A DNA stretch of 64,000 nt from Bergeyella sp. (GCA_030263285.1 SZYB01000002.1:248001-312000); one strand, 5' to 3'. Counted from the first letter of the stretch, positions 27,218 to 37,038 are shown. Notes: a model not told the origin generated them from the sequence alone. Numbers and translations are program-made.

Positions 27218-28171
27218 ATGGACTTGTGGTCCTCAAAAGGGCTACCCTTTCTTTTTATCATCGACTTTTTAGCAGAAAAAATAGAGTTCTACTCCCAAAA
27301 ACAGATAGTAGAAAAAGGCATCCTGGTCAATTTTGAACATCTAAAAACATACCCTCCCCGAAAAAACATACACAAAACCATGGATTGGGAAACATTTCCA
27401 GAACAAATAGAAGCCTATTCCAAAGGTTTTAATGTGATACAGAATCATCTGAAAAAAGGGAATTCTTATCTGGTTAACTACACCCAAAAGACCGAAATAA
27501 AAACGAATCTAAACCTTGAAGAGATTTTCTACAGTTCTTATGCAAAATATAAAATATTATACCCTGAAAGATGGGTCTGTTTTTCTCCGGAAACATTCAT
27601 AAAAATAAGGGATTCGGAAATTTCTGCCTTTCCCATGAAGGGAACAATAGAGGCCAGTATAAAGAATGCCAAAAATCTTCTTGTGGAAAATCCTAAAGAA
27701 AAAGCGGAGCATTATACCGTAGTGGATCTTCTGAGAAATGACTTGAGCAGGGTAGCCCGCAAGGTAAGAGTAAAAAAATTCCAGAACATAGACCTTATAA
27801 AAACTTCTCAAAAAAATCTGTACGCTATGAGTTCCGAGATTACAGGAACGCTAAGAAGTAACTATCGAGGTAAAATAGGAAGTACCCTGAGAGAAATGCT
27901 CCCCGCCGGTTCTATTCTAGGAGCACCAAAAGAAAAGACACTCGAAATAGTCAAAGAAGCAGAAGAAGAACCCAGAGGTTTCTACACAGGAGTCGCAGGT
28001 TGGTACGATGGAAAAAATCTTGATTCTTGCGTTTTGATTCGTTTTTTGGAAAAAGAAAGAAACAAGATTTTTTTCAGAAGTGGGGGAGGCATAACACACC
28101 AAAGCCTTCTGAAGGACGAGTATGAAGAAATGAAAAATAAAATCTATGTACCTATTGCTGGAGAGCATTAA
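27218..28171 (+). CDS. pabB: Aminodeoxychorismate synthase component I-like chorismate-binding enzyme
   Basis: Chorismate-binding enzyme of 317 residues that would make 4-amino-4-deoxychorismate for folate. The ATG at 27218 (MDLWSSKGLPFLFIIDF) is preferred over an upstream GTG. Conserved parts are the FPMKGTIEAS motif, VVDLLRNDLSRVA, EMLPAGSILGAPKEKT with the key chorismate-binding residues, and YTGVAGWYDG. It is shorter than E. coli PabB because the N-terminal region is small, as usual in Bacteroidota. It overlaps the following aminotransferase gene by 26 bases, and the pair probably supplies p-aminobenzoate together. Confidence 0.88.
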   Translation: MDLWSSKGLPFLFIIDFLAEKIEFYSQKQIVEKGILVNFEHLKTYPPRKNIHKTMDWETFPEQIEAYSKGFNVIQNHLKKGNSYLVNYTQKTEIKTNLNLEEIFYSSYAKYKILYPERWVCFSPETFIKIRDSEISAFPMKGTIEASIKNAKNLLVENPKEKAEHYTVVDLLRNDLSRVARKVRVKKFQNIDLIKTSQKNLYAMSSEITGTLRSNYRGKIGSTLREMLPAGSILGAPKEKTLEIVKEAEEEPRGFYTGVAGWYDGKNLDSCVLIRFLEKERNKIFFRSGGGITHQSLLKDEYEEMKNKIYVPIAGEH

Positions 28172-28757
28172 GATCATGGGCGGAGAACCCCAATTGATAG
28201 ATCTACATCAAGAACGGGTAAATAAAACACTCCGCTATTTTAATAAGAATAATACTTTGGATTTATACGCCTTGATCTCCCAAGTAAAATTGCCCGAAAA
28301 AGGGCTTTACAAATGTCGCATTTTGTATAATCTCAATTTAAGCTTTACCCATGAATTGACAGCATATGAAAGAACGAATACTCTTGATTTTAGTATAGTT
28401 AAATCAAATGATATACATTACCAATTTAAGTTTATCAACCGGGAAATTTTTCTCAATCTAAAATCTAAATCAAATAATCATGAGATAATCATTGTAAAAA
28501 ATAACAAAATAACAGACACCTCCTTTTCTAATCTTATTTTTCTAAAAGGATACAAATGGTATACCCCTTCCTCTTACCTGCTAAATGGCGTGATGAGACA
28601 ATTTCTTATCAGAACAAAAAAAATAGAAGAAACTGAAATAACTTTAGACAACATAACAGAATTTTCACATTTTAAAATAATTAATGCGATGAATTCCATA
28701 GAGGATGGTGTAGCCTATCCCCTCAAAAAAATCAAAAATATCAACCCAAGCTTTTGA
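28146..28757 (+). CDS. Class IV aminotransferase, PabC-like
   Basis: PLP-dependent class IV enzyme of 203 residues, expected to be aminodeoxychorismate lyase because it overlaps pabB. N-terminal LLESIKI...LIDLHQERVNKTL is family-typical, FKFINREIFLNL carries the probable PLP-binding lysine, and EIIIVKNNKITDTSFSNLIF matches the substrate loop region. The start at 28146 keeps the LLESIKI segment; the next ATG (28176) would lose it. Its codon use is more AT-rich than pabB. It converges with uvrB. Confidence 0.8.
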   Translation: MYLLLESIKIMGGEPQLIDLHQERVNKTLRYFNKNNTLDLYALISQVKLPEKGLYKCRILYNLNLSFTHELTAYERTNTLDFSIVKSNDIHYQFKFINREIFLNLKSKSNNHEIIIVKNNKITDTSFSNLIFLKGYKWYTPSSYLLNGVMRQFLIRTKKIEETEITLDNITEFSHFKIINAMNSIEDGVAYPLKKIKNINPSF

Positions 28758-28794
28758 CCTTTCTGTTCTGTTAAAAATGTTTAATGCATAAAAA

Positions 28795-30792
28795 TTACAG
28801 GCTTTCCCTGATTGTCAAAATTTCGTCCCGGATTTGTGCGGCTTTTATAAAATCAAGATTTTTCGCTGCCTCTTCCATCTCTTTCTGTTTTTTGGCAATC
28901 ATTTCGTCCGCGTCCTCTGCATTATAGTTTTTAGTTGCGGACTCTTTATTAGACTTTAGCACTTTTTGCAAATACTTTTCATCCGGAAAATCTTTTACTC
29001 TACCCACCAGTGCAGTGGATATTTTTTTATTAAGTTGCCTTGGGGCCAGGTTATTTTTCTTGTTGTAGTCTTCTTGTTTCTTTCTTCTATATTCGGTTTC
29101 GTCTATTGCGACCTGCATAGATTTTGTAACCTTATCCGCATACATAATCGCCATGCCATGCAGATTTCTGGCCGCTCTGCCTACCGTCTGTATCAAAGAT
29201 CTTCTGGAACGCAGCATCCCTTCTTTATCTGCGTCCAGTATGGCAACAAGAGAAACCTCTGGAAGATCCAACCCTTCTCTCAGCAAATTCACCCCCACTA
29301 AAACATCAAAAAGCCCCACACGCAAATCCTGCATAATCTGTATCCGCTCCAACGTGTCGACATCCGAATGAATATAACGTGAACGAATTCCAAATTTCAC
29401 AAAATACTGTGTGAGTTCTTCAGCCATTTTCTTGGTCAGTGTGGTAACCAAAACCCGTTCGTCTTCCTCCACCCGTTTCTGTATTTCCTCTATGAGGTCG
29501 TCTATCTGATTTTCCGTAGGACGCACTTCTATCACCGGATCCAAAAGCCCTGTAGGTCGTATGATCTGCTCGACATAAACGCCTCCCGTCTTTTCCAGTT
29601 CATAATCTGCGGGTGTTGCAGAGACGTATATCACCTGATTCTGAATAGCTTCAAATTCATCAAACCTCAAGGGTCTGTTATCTAATGCTGCGGGAAGACG
29701 AAACCCATGCTCTACCAAAGATTCTTTTCTTGATCTATCCCCTCCATACATTGCATGCACCTGAGGAATCGTAACATGGCTCTCGTCAATGACCATGAGA
29801 TAATCCTTGGGAAAATAATCTAAAAGACAAAAAGGCCGGGTTCCCGCCGCACGCCTGTCAAAATAGCGAGAATAATTCTCTATACCAGAGCAGTAGCCCA
29901 ATTCTTTTATCATCTCCAGATCCAGCTCTGTGCGTTCTTGAAGACGTTTGGCTTCCAGCGGTCTGTCGGTTTCGGTAAAAAAAGACACCTGAGAGACCAA
30001 ATCATCCTGTATTTCGTTAACCGCAAAACGAATGGTCTCTTTTGTGGTGACAAACAAATTCGCCGGATAAATTTGAATTTCATCAAAGCTGGAAATTTTA
30101 TTTCCAGAAACAGGATCAAAAGAATATATATTTTCTACAGTATTTCCCATAAACTGAACCCGTACGGCGTGATCTGCATAAGCCGGGAAAACATCTATAA
30201 CGTCTCCCTTTACACGAAAAGTCCCCCTACGAAAATCATTTAAAGCTCTAGAATAGAGTGCATTTACTAAAGAATGCAAAAAAGCAGTTCTTGAAATATT
30301 ATCATGTACTCCTATAGAGATGAGAGACTTATGAAATTCTGTGGGATTACCCACTCCATAAATGCATGATACGGACGCCACAATAAGCACATCTCTCCTT
30401 CCGGACAATAAACTCGCAATGGCCGAAAGCCTAAGTTTTTCCACCTCTTCATTTATACTAAGATCCTTTTCTATATAGGTACCCGTGGACGCTATATAAG
30501 CCTCGGGCTGGTAATAATCATAGTAAGAAACAAAATACTCCACCGCATTATCCGGCAAAAACTCTTTGAATTCCATAAAAAGCTGGGCCGCAAGGGTTTT
30601 ATTATGAGCCAAAACCAAAGTAGGCTTCTGTACCTGCTCCACCACATTTACGATGGTAAAAGTTTTTCCAGATCCTGTAACTCCCAACAAAGTCTGGTAC
30701 TTTTCCTTATTATTTATCCCTTTCACCAGGCTTTTTATTGCTTCGGGCTGATCTCCGGTAGGATAATAATCTGACGTGATTCTAAAATTCAT
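28795..30792 (-). CDS. uvrB: UvrABC excision repair helicase subunit B
   Basis: Damage-verifying helicase of nucleotide excision repair with 665 residues. Walker A LGVTGSGKTFTIVNVV is at about 36-51. The beta-hairpin that clamps DNA (YYDYYQPEAYIASTGTYIEKD split as YYDYYQPEAYIA and STGTYIEKD) is near 91-111. MVIDESHVTIPQ is the DEAD-like box, LREGLDLPEVSLVAILDADK and QTVGRAARN are helicase motifs, and a C-terminal UVR domain (KKQKEMEEAAKNLDF) binds UvrC. All expected parts are intact. uvrA and uvrC are not in the window. Confidence 0.97.
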   Translation of the reverse strand: MNFRITSDYYPTGDQPEAIKSLVKGINNKEKYQTLLGVTGSGKTFTIVNVVEQVQKPTLVLAHNKTLAAQLFMEFKEFLPDNAVEYFVSYYDYYQPEAYIASTGTYIEKDLSINEEVEKLRLSAIASLLSGRRDVLIVASVSCIYGVGNPTEFHKSLISIGVHDNISRTAFLHSLVNALYSRALNDFRRGTFRVKGDVIDVFPAYADHAVRVQFMGNTVENIYSFDPVSGNKISSFDEIQIYPANLFVTTKETIRFAVNEIQDDLVSQVSFFTETDRPLEAKRLQERTELDLEMIKELGYCSGIENYSRYFDRRAAGTRPFCLLDYFPKDYLMVIDESHVTIPQVHAMYGGDRSRKESLVEHGFRLPAALDNRPLRFDEFEAIQNQVIYVSATPADYELEKTGGVYVEQIIRPTGLLDPVIEVRPTENQIDDLIEEIQKRVEEDERVLVTTLTKKMAEELTQYFVKFGIRSRYIHSDVDTLERIQIMQDLRVGLFDVLVGVNLLREGLDLPEVSLVAILDADKEGMLRSRRSLIQTVGRAARNLHGMAIMYADKVTKSMQVAIDETEYRRKKQEDYNKKNNLAPRQLNKKISTALVGRVKDFPDEKYLQKVLKSNKESATKNYNAEDADEMIAKKQKEMEEAAKNLDFIKAAQIRDEILTIRESL

Positions 30793-30831
30793 AACCTGGC
30801 TTTACTCGCCTAATATTGACTGATTGTTCAA

Positions 30832-30839
30832 CAAAAATA
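30832..30839 (-). promoter_or_regulatory. Likely -7 box of uvrB
   Basis: On the minus strand the bases read TATTTTTG, matching TAnnTTTG, 39 bases before the uvrB ATG. No -33 TTTG at ideal spacing was found, and no LexA-like operator was recognised. Confidence 0.35.
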
Positions 30840-31079
30840 AGAAACTTTCATGCTCCTGAATGATACCGGAATATCCTTTTTCTTAATCTTGAGGACAATA
30901 AAACAGCTTTTTGATTTAAAAAAAAATCAAAACCTTGTCTCTGTATAATTCAAAATATAGTTTTTTCGAATAATCAATCCCATCACATTTCAGTTAATTC
31001 GCTTAACAATACTGGACTCACCTAAACCCGAAACAGACAAATACCTTCCCAAGTTTGAAGAAAACAAAACCAACAACGG

Positions 31080-31751
31080 CTAATCGGATCCTTTCTTCCC
31101 CTGAAAATCTTTTAGATAAAAGGGATCAAAAGAAGTAATGTTTTCAAAATTATTTTTGTTATAAAGAAATACAGCAGACTCTACCATGTACTTTGCAGAA
31201 GGAAATACGTTGGGCTTATACACTGCGCTACTTAGCTCCAGAACCTCCCGAGCCTTGGTCGCACCATCACCTACGATAAGTATTTTCTTCTCCTTGTAGT
31301 CAAGAAAAGAATCTCTCTCCAAAATTTTATTCTCTGTTTCCCTAACCATTTCTCCACTGATCCCGTCAAACAGGGCGGTATATACTTCCATTCTTCTGGC
31401 ATCAACCATGGGAAGGATAAAATCAAAACCATCCTTCAAAAAAGGAAATACCATAGAACGAAGAGAATTCACCGTGATTAATGGAACGCCGAGCCCGAAG
31501 CAAAAACCCTTGGCTGCGGCAGCCCCTATCCTAAGACCGGTATAAGAACCCGGCCCTTTACCCAGACATACCGCATCTATAGCCTGCAGGGGAATTTCCG
31601 CTCCTTCCAGAGCCCATTCTACAAAGACATGAAGACTCTCGGATTGTTTGTACTCCCGAGACACCTCTTCACAAAGACACAAAAGCTCCTCCCCCGAGGA
31701 AACAGCTACAGAGCAGTTTTTGGACGATGTCTCAAGGTATAAAATTTTCAT
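31080..31751 (-). CDS. tsaB: tRNA threonylcarbamoyladenosine synthesis protein TsaB
   Basis: TsaB is the partner and regulator of TsaD in making t6A at position 37 of ANN-decoding tRNAs. The 223 residues contain the N-terminal ASKHA signature ILYLETSSKNCSVAVSSG and the family hallmark LGKGPGSYTGLRIGAAAAKG. The metal-binding histidines of TsaD are absent, which is right for TsaB. The C-terminus is short (FYLKDFQGKKGSD). The tail-specific protease gene lies upstream on the same strand, 92 bases away. Confidence 0.93.
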   Translation of the reverse strand: MKILYLETSSKNCSVAVSSGEELLCLCEEVSREYKQSESLHVFVEWALEGAEIPLQAIDAVCLGKGPGSYTGLRIGAAAAKGFCFGLGVPLITVNSLRSMVFPFLKDGFDFILPMVDARRMEVYTALFDGISGEMVRETENKILERDSFLDYKEKKILIVGDGATKAREVLELSSAVYKPNVFPSAKYMVESAVFLYNKNNFENITSFDPFYLKDFQGKKGSD

Positions 31752-31843
31752 ACGTCTTCCCTTTTAAAACCCTAATAAATTGGAGAGCTTACTTACAAAA
31801 AGCGTCCGGTTCCTCCTCTTCAAAATCAAAGAAATATTATCTT

Positions 31844-33982
31844 TCAGCGTTTGATTTTCTGTAAACTTAAGTCGGATAAAACATAAACAGCTTCCTGCAA
31901 AATAAGGTCTCTCTTCAAATTTCTTACCCAGTTTTCCGTTTTCTTTTTAAAAGCCTCTTCCTTTTTCTCTCGTTCCATTTCCTTAGGAAAAACGGAAAAG
32001 CGAAGACCATTTTCATATTTTTCTAGTATTTTGAATTTCTTAATCTGATCTTTTCTCTTCTTTATGAGTTGAAAAAACCTTTCGTAATTCAAGGGTATTG
32101 ATTCCTCTTTACTAAGAGATTCTCTCCATTTTACAGACTCCAAAAGAAGCCGATAATTTTTATTTGCTGCAATTCTCTTCTCGCTTGCTTTTTTAAGCGG
32201 CGGTAGATTTACCTCATTGGTTCGGGTATATTCCACAGGATCTATTTTGTCCCAAGGAAGTGCGTACTCATCATATTTTTCCCCTATTTCAGCAAAAGAA
32301 AAAATGTTTTTCATCTCAACATCCGCATTTACTCCTTCTTTTTGAGTAGATTCTCCCGTCACTCTATAAAACTTTTGAATCGTAAGTTTTAGAGAACCAA
32401 AATCATCATTTGAACTCAAAAATCGTTTTAAATCCACAAAGGTCTGCACAGTACCCTTACCATAAGAATGTGGAGAACCCACAATTACCGCCCTGCCATA
32501 ATCCTGCATTTGTCCCGCCAAAATTTCCGAAGCAGAGGCAGAAAGTTCATTTTGTAATATAACCAAAGGACCGATCCATATAGGCTCGTTATTTTTATTT
32601 TTGAGCGTTTGCGTTTTTCCATTTCTGCTTTTTACCTGTACATAAGGACCGCTTTTCATAAAAAGTCCCATAATGTCTCCCACTTCGGTAAGAGAACCCC
32701 CTCCGTTGCCTCTAAGATCCAGCAGAATTCCTTCCACATTTTGTTCTTTGAGCTTTATAAGTTCTGCCTTTACATCATCTGAGGCATTCCTGCCCTTTTC
32801 ATCGTCAAAATCTGTGTTAAAACTAGGCAAATTGATAAGTCCGTATTTCTTCCCTCTCTCATCGCTGATTACAATACTTCTGGCAAAAGTGTCCTCTATA
32901 GAAACCTCCTCGCGTATCATCTTTACCTCTATTACAGATTTGTCTTTTTTCTCTACCACTAAAGTCACTTCAGAGCCTAAAGAGCCTCGGATAAGTCTTA
33001 CAGCCTCATCCACGAGCATCCCTGTAATTTTTACAAAATCATCTTTCGGCGTGGGGCGCACTTTCAGTATTTTGTCTCCCTCGGTAAGTCTTTTTGATTT
33101 CCACGCAGGCGCTCCTATGGTAAGGGGGCCGAGAAAAAGATTTCCTCTCTTTTCTTGTATTACAGCCCCTATCCCTATGACTTTTCCTTTAAATCTTATA
33201 TCGAATTCTTCTTTATTAACGGGAGAAAAATAATTGGTGTGAGGATCAAATACTTCAGTATAAGCATTCATGTACACTCCGAACCAGTTCATCTTCTTTC
33301 TTTTCTTAAATCGGGCAAAATATTCTTGCAAAGTATTTTTTATTTCCTCTGTGGCTTTTTGTTTTTTCTGAGAAAAACTAAGCTTTTCTACTTTTATTGT
33401 ATCCGTAAGGCGATAAGCTACGACAGAGTCCTTCTTTTTTTGCTGACTTTCTTCTTTGGCATTCAGGCTCTCTATCTCCTGTAAAATACTATACTTTATA
33501 TACTTTTTCCATTCCCGTACGAGTTCCTCTCTATCTTTGGGATTGACTTTTTTCTTAGGCTCTATAATGAAAATCTCATTTTCTTCTAGATTTATCGGTT
33601 TTCCTAAGATCTCCTGGGTGATTTGATCTATATGCTCTATCCTTTCATAAAGACGAGAAATGGTAAAATTATAAAAACTAAGATCACCCTGTTTCAGATA
33701 ATCACTCAACTTATTCTTATGTATACTAAACTCTTTCATGTCGCTTTCCAAAAAAAATCTTTTTGCAGGATCTATCATTTCGAAATACTTACTATAGACA
33801 TTTTTTGAGTATTCATCATCCATAGATTTTGGGCTATAGTGCAAATATTCTAAGGTATTTTTTACGCTTATCATAATGGTCTGCATCTTCTCCTCGTCAT
33901 TCTTGGGAGAATTAAAGCAAAAGACCAACGATAAAAGAGGGAGAAAGAGCAAAAGGGAATTGAGTCTTATGTTTTTTTTCAT
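31844..33982 (-). CDS. prc: Carboxy-terminal processing (tail-specific) protease, family S41A
   Basis: Periplasmic protease of 712 residues that removes C-terminal tails or degrades tagged proteins. It has an N-terminal signal peptide (SLLLFLPLLSLVFCF), a long helical N-terminal domain, a PDZ domain (about 235-325) with GIGAVIQEKRGNLFLGPL, and the S41 catalytic domain. The domain has GNGGGSLTEVGDIMGLF, the nucleophile serine in NELSASASEIL, and the lysine in SYGKGTVQ. The C-terminal extension resembles the DUF3340 region of Prc proteins. In Flavobacteriia such proteases are normally essential or nearly so. It diverges from surE. Confidence 0.93.
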   Translation of the reverse strand: MKKNIRLNSLLLFLPLLSLVFCFNSPKNDEEKMQTIMISVKNTLEYLHYSPKSMDDEYSKNVYSKYFEMIDPAKRFFLESDMKEFSIHKNKLSDYLKQGDLSFYNFTISRLYERIEHIDQITQEILGKPINLEENEIFIIEPKKKVNPKDREELVREWKKYIKYSILQEIESLNAKEESQQKKKDSVVAYRLTDTIKVEKLSFSQKKQKATEEIKNTLQEYFARFKKRKKMNWFGVYMNAYTEVFDPHTNYFSPVNKEEFDIRFKGKVIGIGAVIQEKRGNLFLGPLTIGAPAWKSKRLTEGDKILKVRPTPKDDFVKITGMLVDEAVRLIRGSLGSEVTLVVEKKDKSVIEVKMIREEVSIEDTFARSIVISDERGKKYGLINLPSFNTDFDDEKGRNASDDVKAELIKLKEQNVEGILLDLRGNGGGSLTEVGDIMGLFMKSGPYVQVKSRNGKTQTLKNKNNEPIWIGPLVILQNELSASASEILAGQMQDYGRAVIVGSPHSYGKGTVQTFVDLKRFLSSNDDFGSLKLTIQKFYRVTGESTQKEGVNADVEMKNIFSFAEIGEKYDEYALPWDKIDPVEYTRTNEVNLPPLKKASEKRIAANKNYRLLLESVKWRESLSKEESIPLNYERFFQLIKKRKDQIKKFKILEKYENGLRFSVFPKEMEREKKEEAFKKKTENWVRNLKRDLILQEAVYVLSDLSLQKIKR

Positions 33983-34109
33983 GCTTTCTATAAATTTACA
34001 TCTATTAAAGAAGTGTCTCTAACAAAACAGCGGAGGCAAATTTAGACAAAAATATACCCCAACCTATAGAGCTCATTTATTTTTTGATACATTTACCCAA
34101 AAAGAACCT

Positions 34110-34880
34110 ATGCAAAAACCCTTGATTTTGGTAACTAATGACGACGGAATTTCTGCTCCAGGAATAAGAAATCTGGTTCATTTTATGAATGAATTGGGCG
34201 AGGTGGTGGTGGTGGCTCCGGATTCTCCACAGAGTGGGAAGGGGCATGCCATTACCATTAACTCTACTCTTACTTACGAAGAAATAAGTATGAAAGGGCC
34301 ACAGAAGGATTATGCCGTGAGCGGAACACCTGCTGACTGCGTAAAGTTTGCACTGGACAAAATCATGACCCGAAAACCCGATATTGTGGTGTCCGGAATC
34401 AATCATGGATCCAACTCATCTATCAATGTTATTTATTCTGGCACCATGTCTGCAGCTGTGGAGGCAGGTGTAGAAGGTTTGTCCAGCATCGGTTTTTCTC
34501 TTTTGGACTTTGGCTGGGACGCAAATTTTATGGAAGGAAAACCCTACATACAGTCCATTGTGGAAAAAGTCCTGAAAAACCCTCTCCCGGAGGGTGTGGT
34601 TTTGAACGTAAATATCCCCAATCTAAAAAAAGAAGAAATAAAGGGAATAAAAATCTGCAAACAGGCAAGAGCCAAATGGGAAGAAAATTTTGATGAGAGA
34701 GTCAGCCCTCACGGAAAAAAATACTACTGGCTCACGGGATATTTCAACAACATGGACGATTCGGAAAATGCAGACGAAACCGCTTTAGCCGACGGATACA
34801 TTTCCGTGGTTCCCATAAAATTTGATCTTACAGCCTACGAATACATGGAAAGACTGGAAAAAATGATAAACAACAGATAG
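34110..34880 (+). CDS. surE: 5'/3'-nucleotidase SurE
   Basis: Metal-dependent phosphatase of 256 residues acting on nucleoside monophosphates and short polyphosphates. Metal ligands are in VTNDDGISAPGI (residues 8-19) and SGINHGSNSSINV (near 92-104), with the serine and substrate loop in APDSPQSGKGHAIT. In E. coli surE helps stationary-phase survival; here the neighbours are unrelated. It converges with fabG, leaving 28 bases between the stops. Confidence 0.95.
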   Translation: MQKPLILVTNDDGISAPGIRNLVHFMNELGEVVVVAPDSPQSGKGHAITINSTLTYEEISMKGPQKDYAVSGTPADCVKFALDKIMTRKPDIVVSGINHGSNSSINVIYSGTMSAAVEAGVEGLSSIGFSLLDFGWDANFMEGKPYIQSIVEKVLKNPLPEGVVLNVNIPNLKKEEIKGIKICKQARAKWEENFDERVSPHGKKYYWLTGYFNNMDDSENADETALADGYISVVPIKFDLTAYEYMERLEKMINNR

Positions 34881-34908
34881 TATACGGATATTTAGCATAC
34901 AGATGTTC

Positions 34909-35652
34909 TCAGGTGAGCATCCCTCCGTCTACATTGAGTACCTGCCCCGTAACATAACCGGAAAGATCACTCGCCAAAAAAACACAGGCATTAGCAACAT
35001 CACGAGGGGTACCCCCACGTTTCAGCGGGATACCTTGTCTCCATTCTTCTATGGTTTTTTCCTCCAACGCCGCGGTCATCTCAGTCTCTATAAAACCGGG
35101 CGCGACAGCATTGCATCTTATGTTACGCGAGCCCAGCTCCAAAGCCAAAGATTTTGTAAAACCTATTGCTCCTGCTTTTGAGGCAGCATAGTTGACCTGG
35201 CCGGCATTCCCCTTCACTCCCACTACGGAGGTCATGGTGATGATAGATCCTTTTCTTACCTTCATCATAGGTTTTATAACGGCTTTGGAAAGATTAAAAA
35301 CAGAATCCAAATTTACTTTTATGACGGTATCCCAGTCTTCCTTTGACATCCGAAAAAGTAGATTGTCTCTGGTAATTCCCGCATTATTTACCAAAATATC
35401 TATCCCTCCAAACTCTTGAACTACCTCATCTACAAGCCTCTTTGAGGCTTCAAAGTCCGATGCATCAGATTGAAAACCTTTAATCTGTGTAAGAGAAGAC
35501 AGACTCTCTTCCAGAACCTTCGCCCTTTCTACAGAGCCCACATACGTAAACGCAATCCTCGCACCCTGCACAGCAAAAACCTCTGCTATCCCTTTCCCTA
35601 TACCCCGGGTGGCCCCCGTAATAAGAGCAACTTTACCCTCTAATAATTTCAT
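34909..35652 (-). CDS. fabG: 3-oxoacyl-[acyl-carrier-protein] reductase
   Basis: NADPH-dependent reductase of the fatty acid elongation cycle with 247 residues. It has the cofactor loop TGATRGIGKGIAEVF (13-27), NNAGITRDNLL, the catalytic serine region TSVVGVKGNAGQ and YAASKAGAIGFTKSLALE with the catalytic Tyr and Lys, ending with the classic TGQVLNVDGGM. Its length and ending are diagnostic of FabG rather than a generic dehydrogenase. rsmI lies 32 bases upstream on the same strand. Confidence 0.95.
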   Translation of the reverse strand: MKLLEGKVALITGATRGIGKGIAEVFAVQGARIAFTYVGSVERAKVLEESLSSLTQIKGFQSDASDFEASKRLVDEVVQEFGGIDILVNNAGITRDNLLFRMSKEDWDTVIKVNLDSVFNLSKAVIKPMMKVRKGSIITMTSVVGVKGNAGQVNYAASKAGAIGFTKSLALELGSRNIRCNAVAPGFIETEMTAALEEKTIEEWRQGIPLKRGGTPRDVANACVFLASDLSGYVTGQVLNVDGGMLT

Positions 35653-35684
35653 ATTTCTTTCCTTTTTCTACAAAAATAAAGTTT

Positions 35685-36356
35685 TTATTGATTTCGGATG
35701 ATAAGTACCATTTCCCCCTTTAAAGCTTTACTTCTGGAAAATAAAATAAGCTCATTGATATTCCCTCTTTTGGTCTCTTCAAATTTTTTTGAAATTTCTC
35801 TGCTCAAGCTCACTTGTGTTTCCTCTCCAAAATAGACTTTTATTTCCTCAAGTGTAGAAACTATTTTGTGGGGACTTTCATAGAGTACAAGGGTTTTTTT
35901 TTCTTCGGCAAGCGCCTTAAGCTTTGCTTGCCTCCCCTTTTTGGGAGGGAGAAAACCAACAAAATAAAACTCATTGCAGGGAATTCCAGACACTACGAGA
36001 GCGGGTACAAAGGCAGTTGCGCCAGGCAAACATACGGTTTCTATGTTATGCTCTGCACATGCCTTACTAAGCAAAAAACCCGGATCCGAAATAGCCGGTG
36101 TGCCCGCATCAGAAACCAACGCAATATCTTTTCCCTGCTTTAGATCCTGTATTATTTTCTCCGTTTCATAGTGCTCATTATACAAATGATAAGACCTCAG
36201 CGGCCTGGAAATATCAAAATGTTTGAACAGAACACCAGAGGTTCGGGTATCCTCACACAAAATATACGAGACCTCTTTCAATACGCGAATCGCACGAAAA
36301 GTAATATCCTCAAGATTACCTATAGGCGTGGGTACAAAATATAAAGTTCCAGACAT
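35685..36356 (-). CDS. rsmI: 16S rRNA (cytidine-1402-2'-O)-methyltransferase
   Basis: SAM-dependent tetrapyrrole-methylase-fold enzyme that 2'-O-methylates C1402 of 16S rRNA. It has 223 residues. VPTPIGNLEDITFRAIRVLK starts the protein, SDAGTPAISDPG (about 86-97) is the SAM-binding hallmark, and VSGIPCNEFYFVGFLP follows. It is shorter than E. coli RsmI because it lacks the C-terminal extra domain, as is common in Bacteroidota. The gene upstream on this strand is a decayed acyltransferase. Confidence 0.93.
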   Translation of the reverse strand: MSGTLYFVPTPIGNLEDITFRAIRVLKEVSYILCEDTRTSGVLFKHFDISRPLRSYHLYNEHYETEKIIQDLKQGKDIALVSDAGTPAISDPGFLLSKACAEHNIETVCLPGATAFVPALVVSGIPCNEFYFVGFLPPKKGRQAKLKALAEEKKTLVLYESPHKIVSTLEEIKVYFGEETQVSLSREISKKFEETKRGNINELILFSRSKALKGEMVLIIRNQ

Positions 36357-36366
36357 ATTTACTTTT

Positions 36367-36985
36367 TTAGGAGCCCACCGATTCTAGTCTTTTTACCACA
36401 GAATTACTTTTTAAAAGTGTCCCCGGCGAAGGCAACTGCATTTGCTCCAATAATTAATCTTTGTATCATCGCCTAGCAATGCCCCAAATTTAATATTATC
36501 TTGATCTCCTTTTTCTTTTATATGCTAAAATAATCCTTTTATATCCTCTCTCATTATAATGATTTGCAATAACAGCATCTTCTTCCGTATTTACATTTCT
36601 TCCCGAAATACTGTCTTCTACAAAATGAAAATGAGCAAGAGATGTACGATCAAAATGACGGATGTTTTGACCTCACACGAGGGGCTCACCAAAACCTCAA
36701 GAAAACACCCCCTCTCAGGTAAGCATAGGAAACAACAAGGCCGTTTTGGCTTATAATGACCGGTGCCTTTAGCTCTCTTTTCTATTCTGGCGGTTTTATA
36801 CACAGCAATTCTTTTATCAACAATAAACTCCGATCCCAGAGTTTTTATTTTCTGTACAACTCGGTGACAAACCGGAAATTTTCCAAAAGGACATCACTTC
36901 TGGAAAATCCCTCCTATAATTTTTAATAAAAGAATCGACGGAACCCCTGGACTTCTTTAGTTAATTGCTCCGGACTATAATCAAA
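36367..36985 (-). pseudogene. Decayed hexapeptide-repeat (left-handed beta-helix) acyltransferase or nucleotidyltransferase-like gene
   Basis: Reading the minus strand in changing frames gives a recognisable beta-helix protein of about 200 residues. In order I can read W-K-I-S then VQKIKTLGSEFIVDKRIAVY, KTARIEKRA, AYLRGGVFL, SCEVKTSVI, HFHFVEDSISGRNVN, AVIANHYNERGYKR, NIKFGALLGDDTKI, IIGANAV and finally PGTLLKSNSVVKRLESVGS before a TAA at 36367-36369. At least four frame changes and internal stops separate these pieces, so the gene is dead. The pattern is that of acyltransferases with GDSIIGxNVNxxAGAVIANH and VKRLE motifs. It fills the 36357-37061 gap. Confidence 0.75.
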
Positions 36986-37004
36986 AAATATTAAAGCCAA
37001 AATT

Positions 37005-37038
37005 ATTGTGTTTTGATAAAATATTGTGTTTTAATAAA
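37005..37038. repeat. Two-copy 18-bp tandem repeat
   Basis: ATTGTGTTTTGATAAA at 37005-37020 is followed by ATTGTGTTTTAATAAA at 37023-37038, with one difference in 16 bases and a period of 18. It lies 24 bases downstream of the mpl stop on the mpl strand. It may only be slippage in AT-rich DNA. Confidence 0.5.

Noticed and set aside
32673..33233. Plus-strand frame of 186 codons opposite the tail-specific protease
   Set aside because: Shadow of the catalytic domain of the protease; serine- and phenylalanine-rich as usual for antisense frames.
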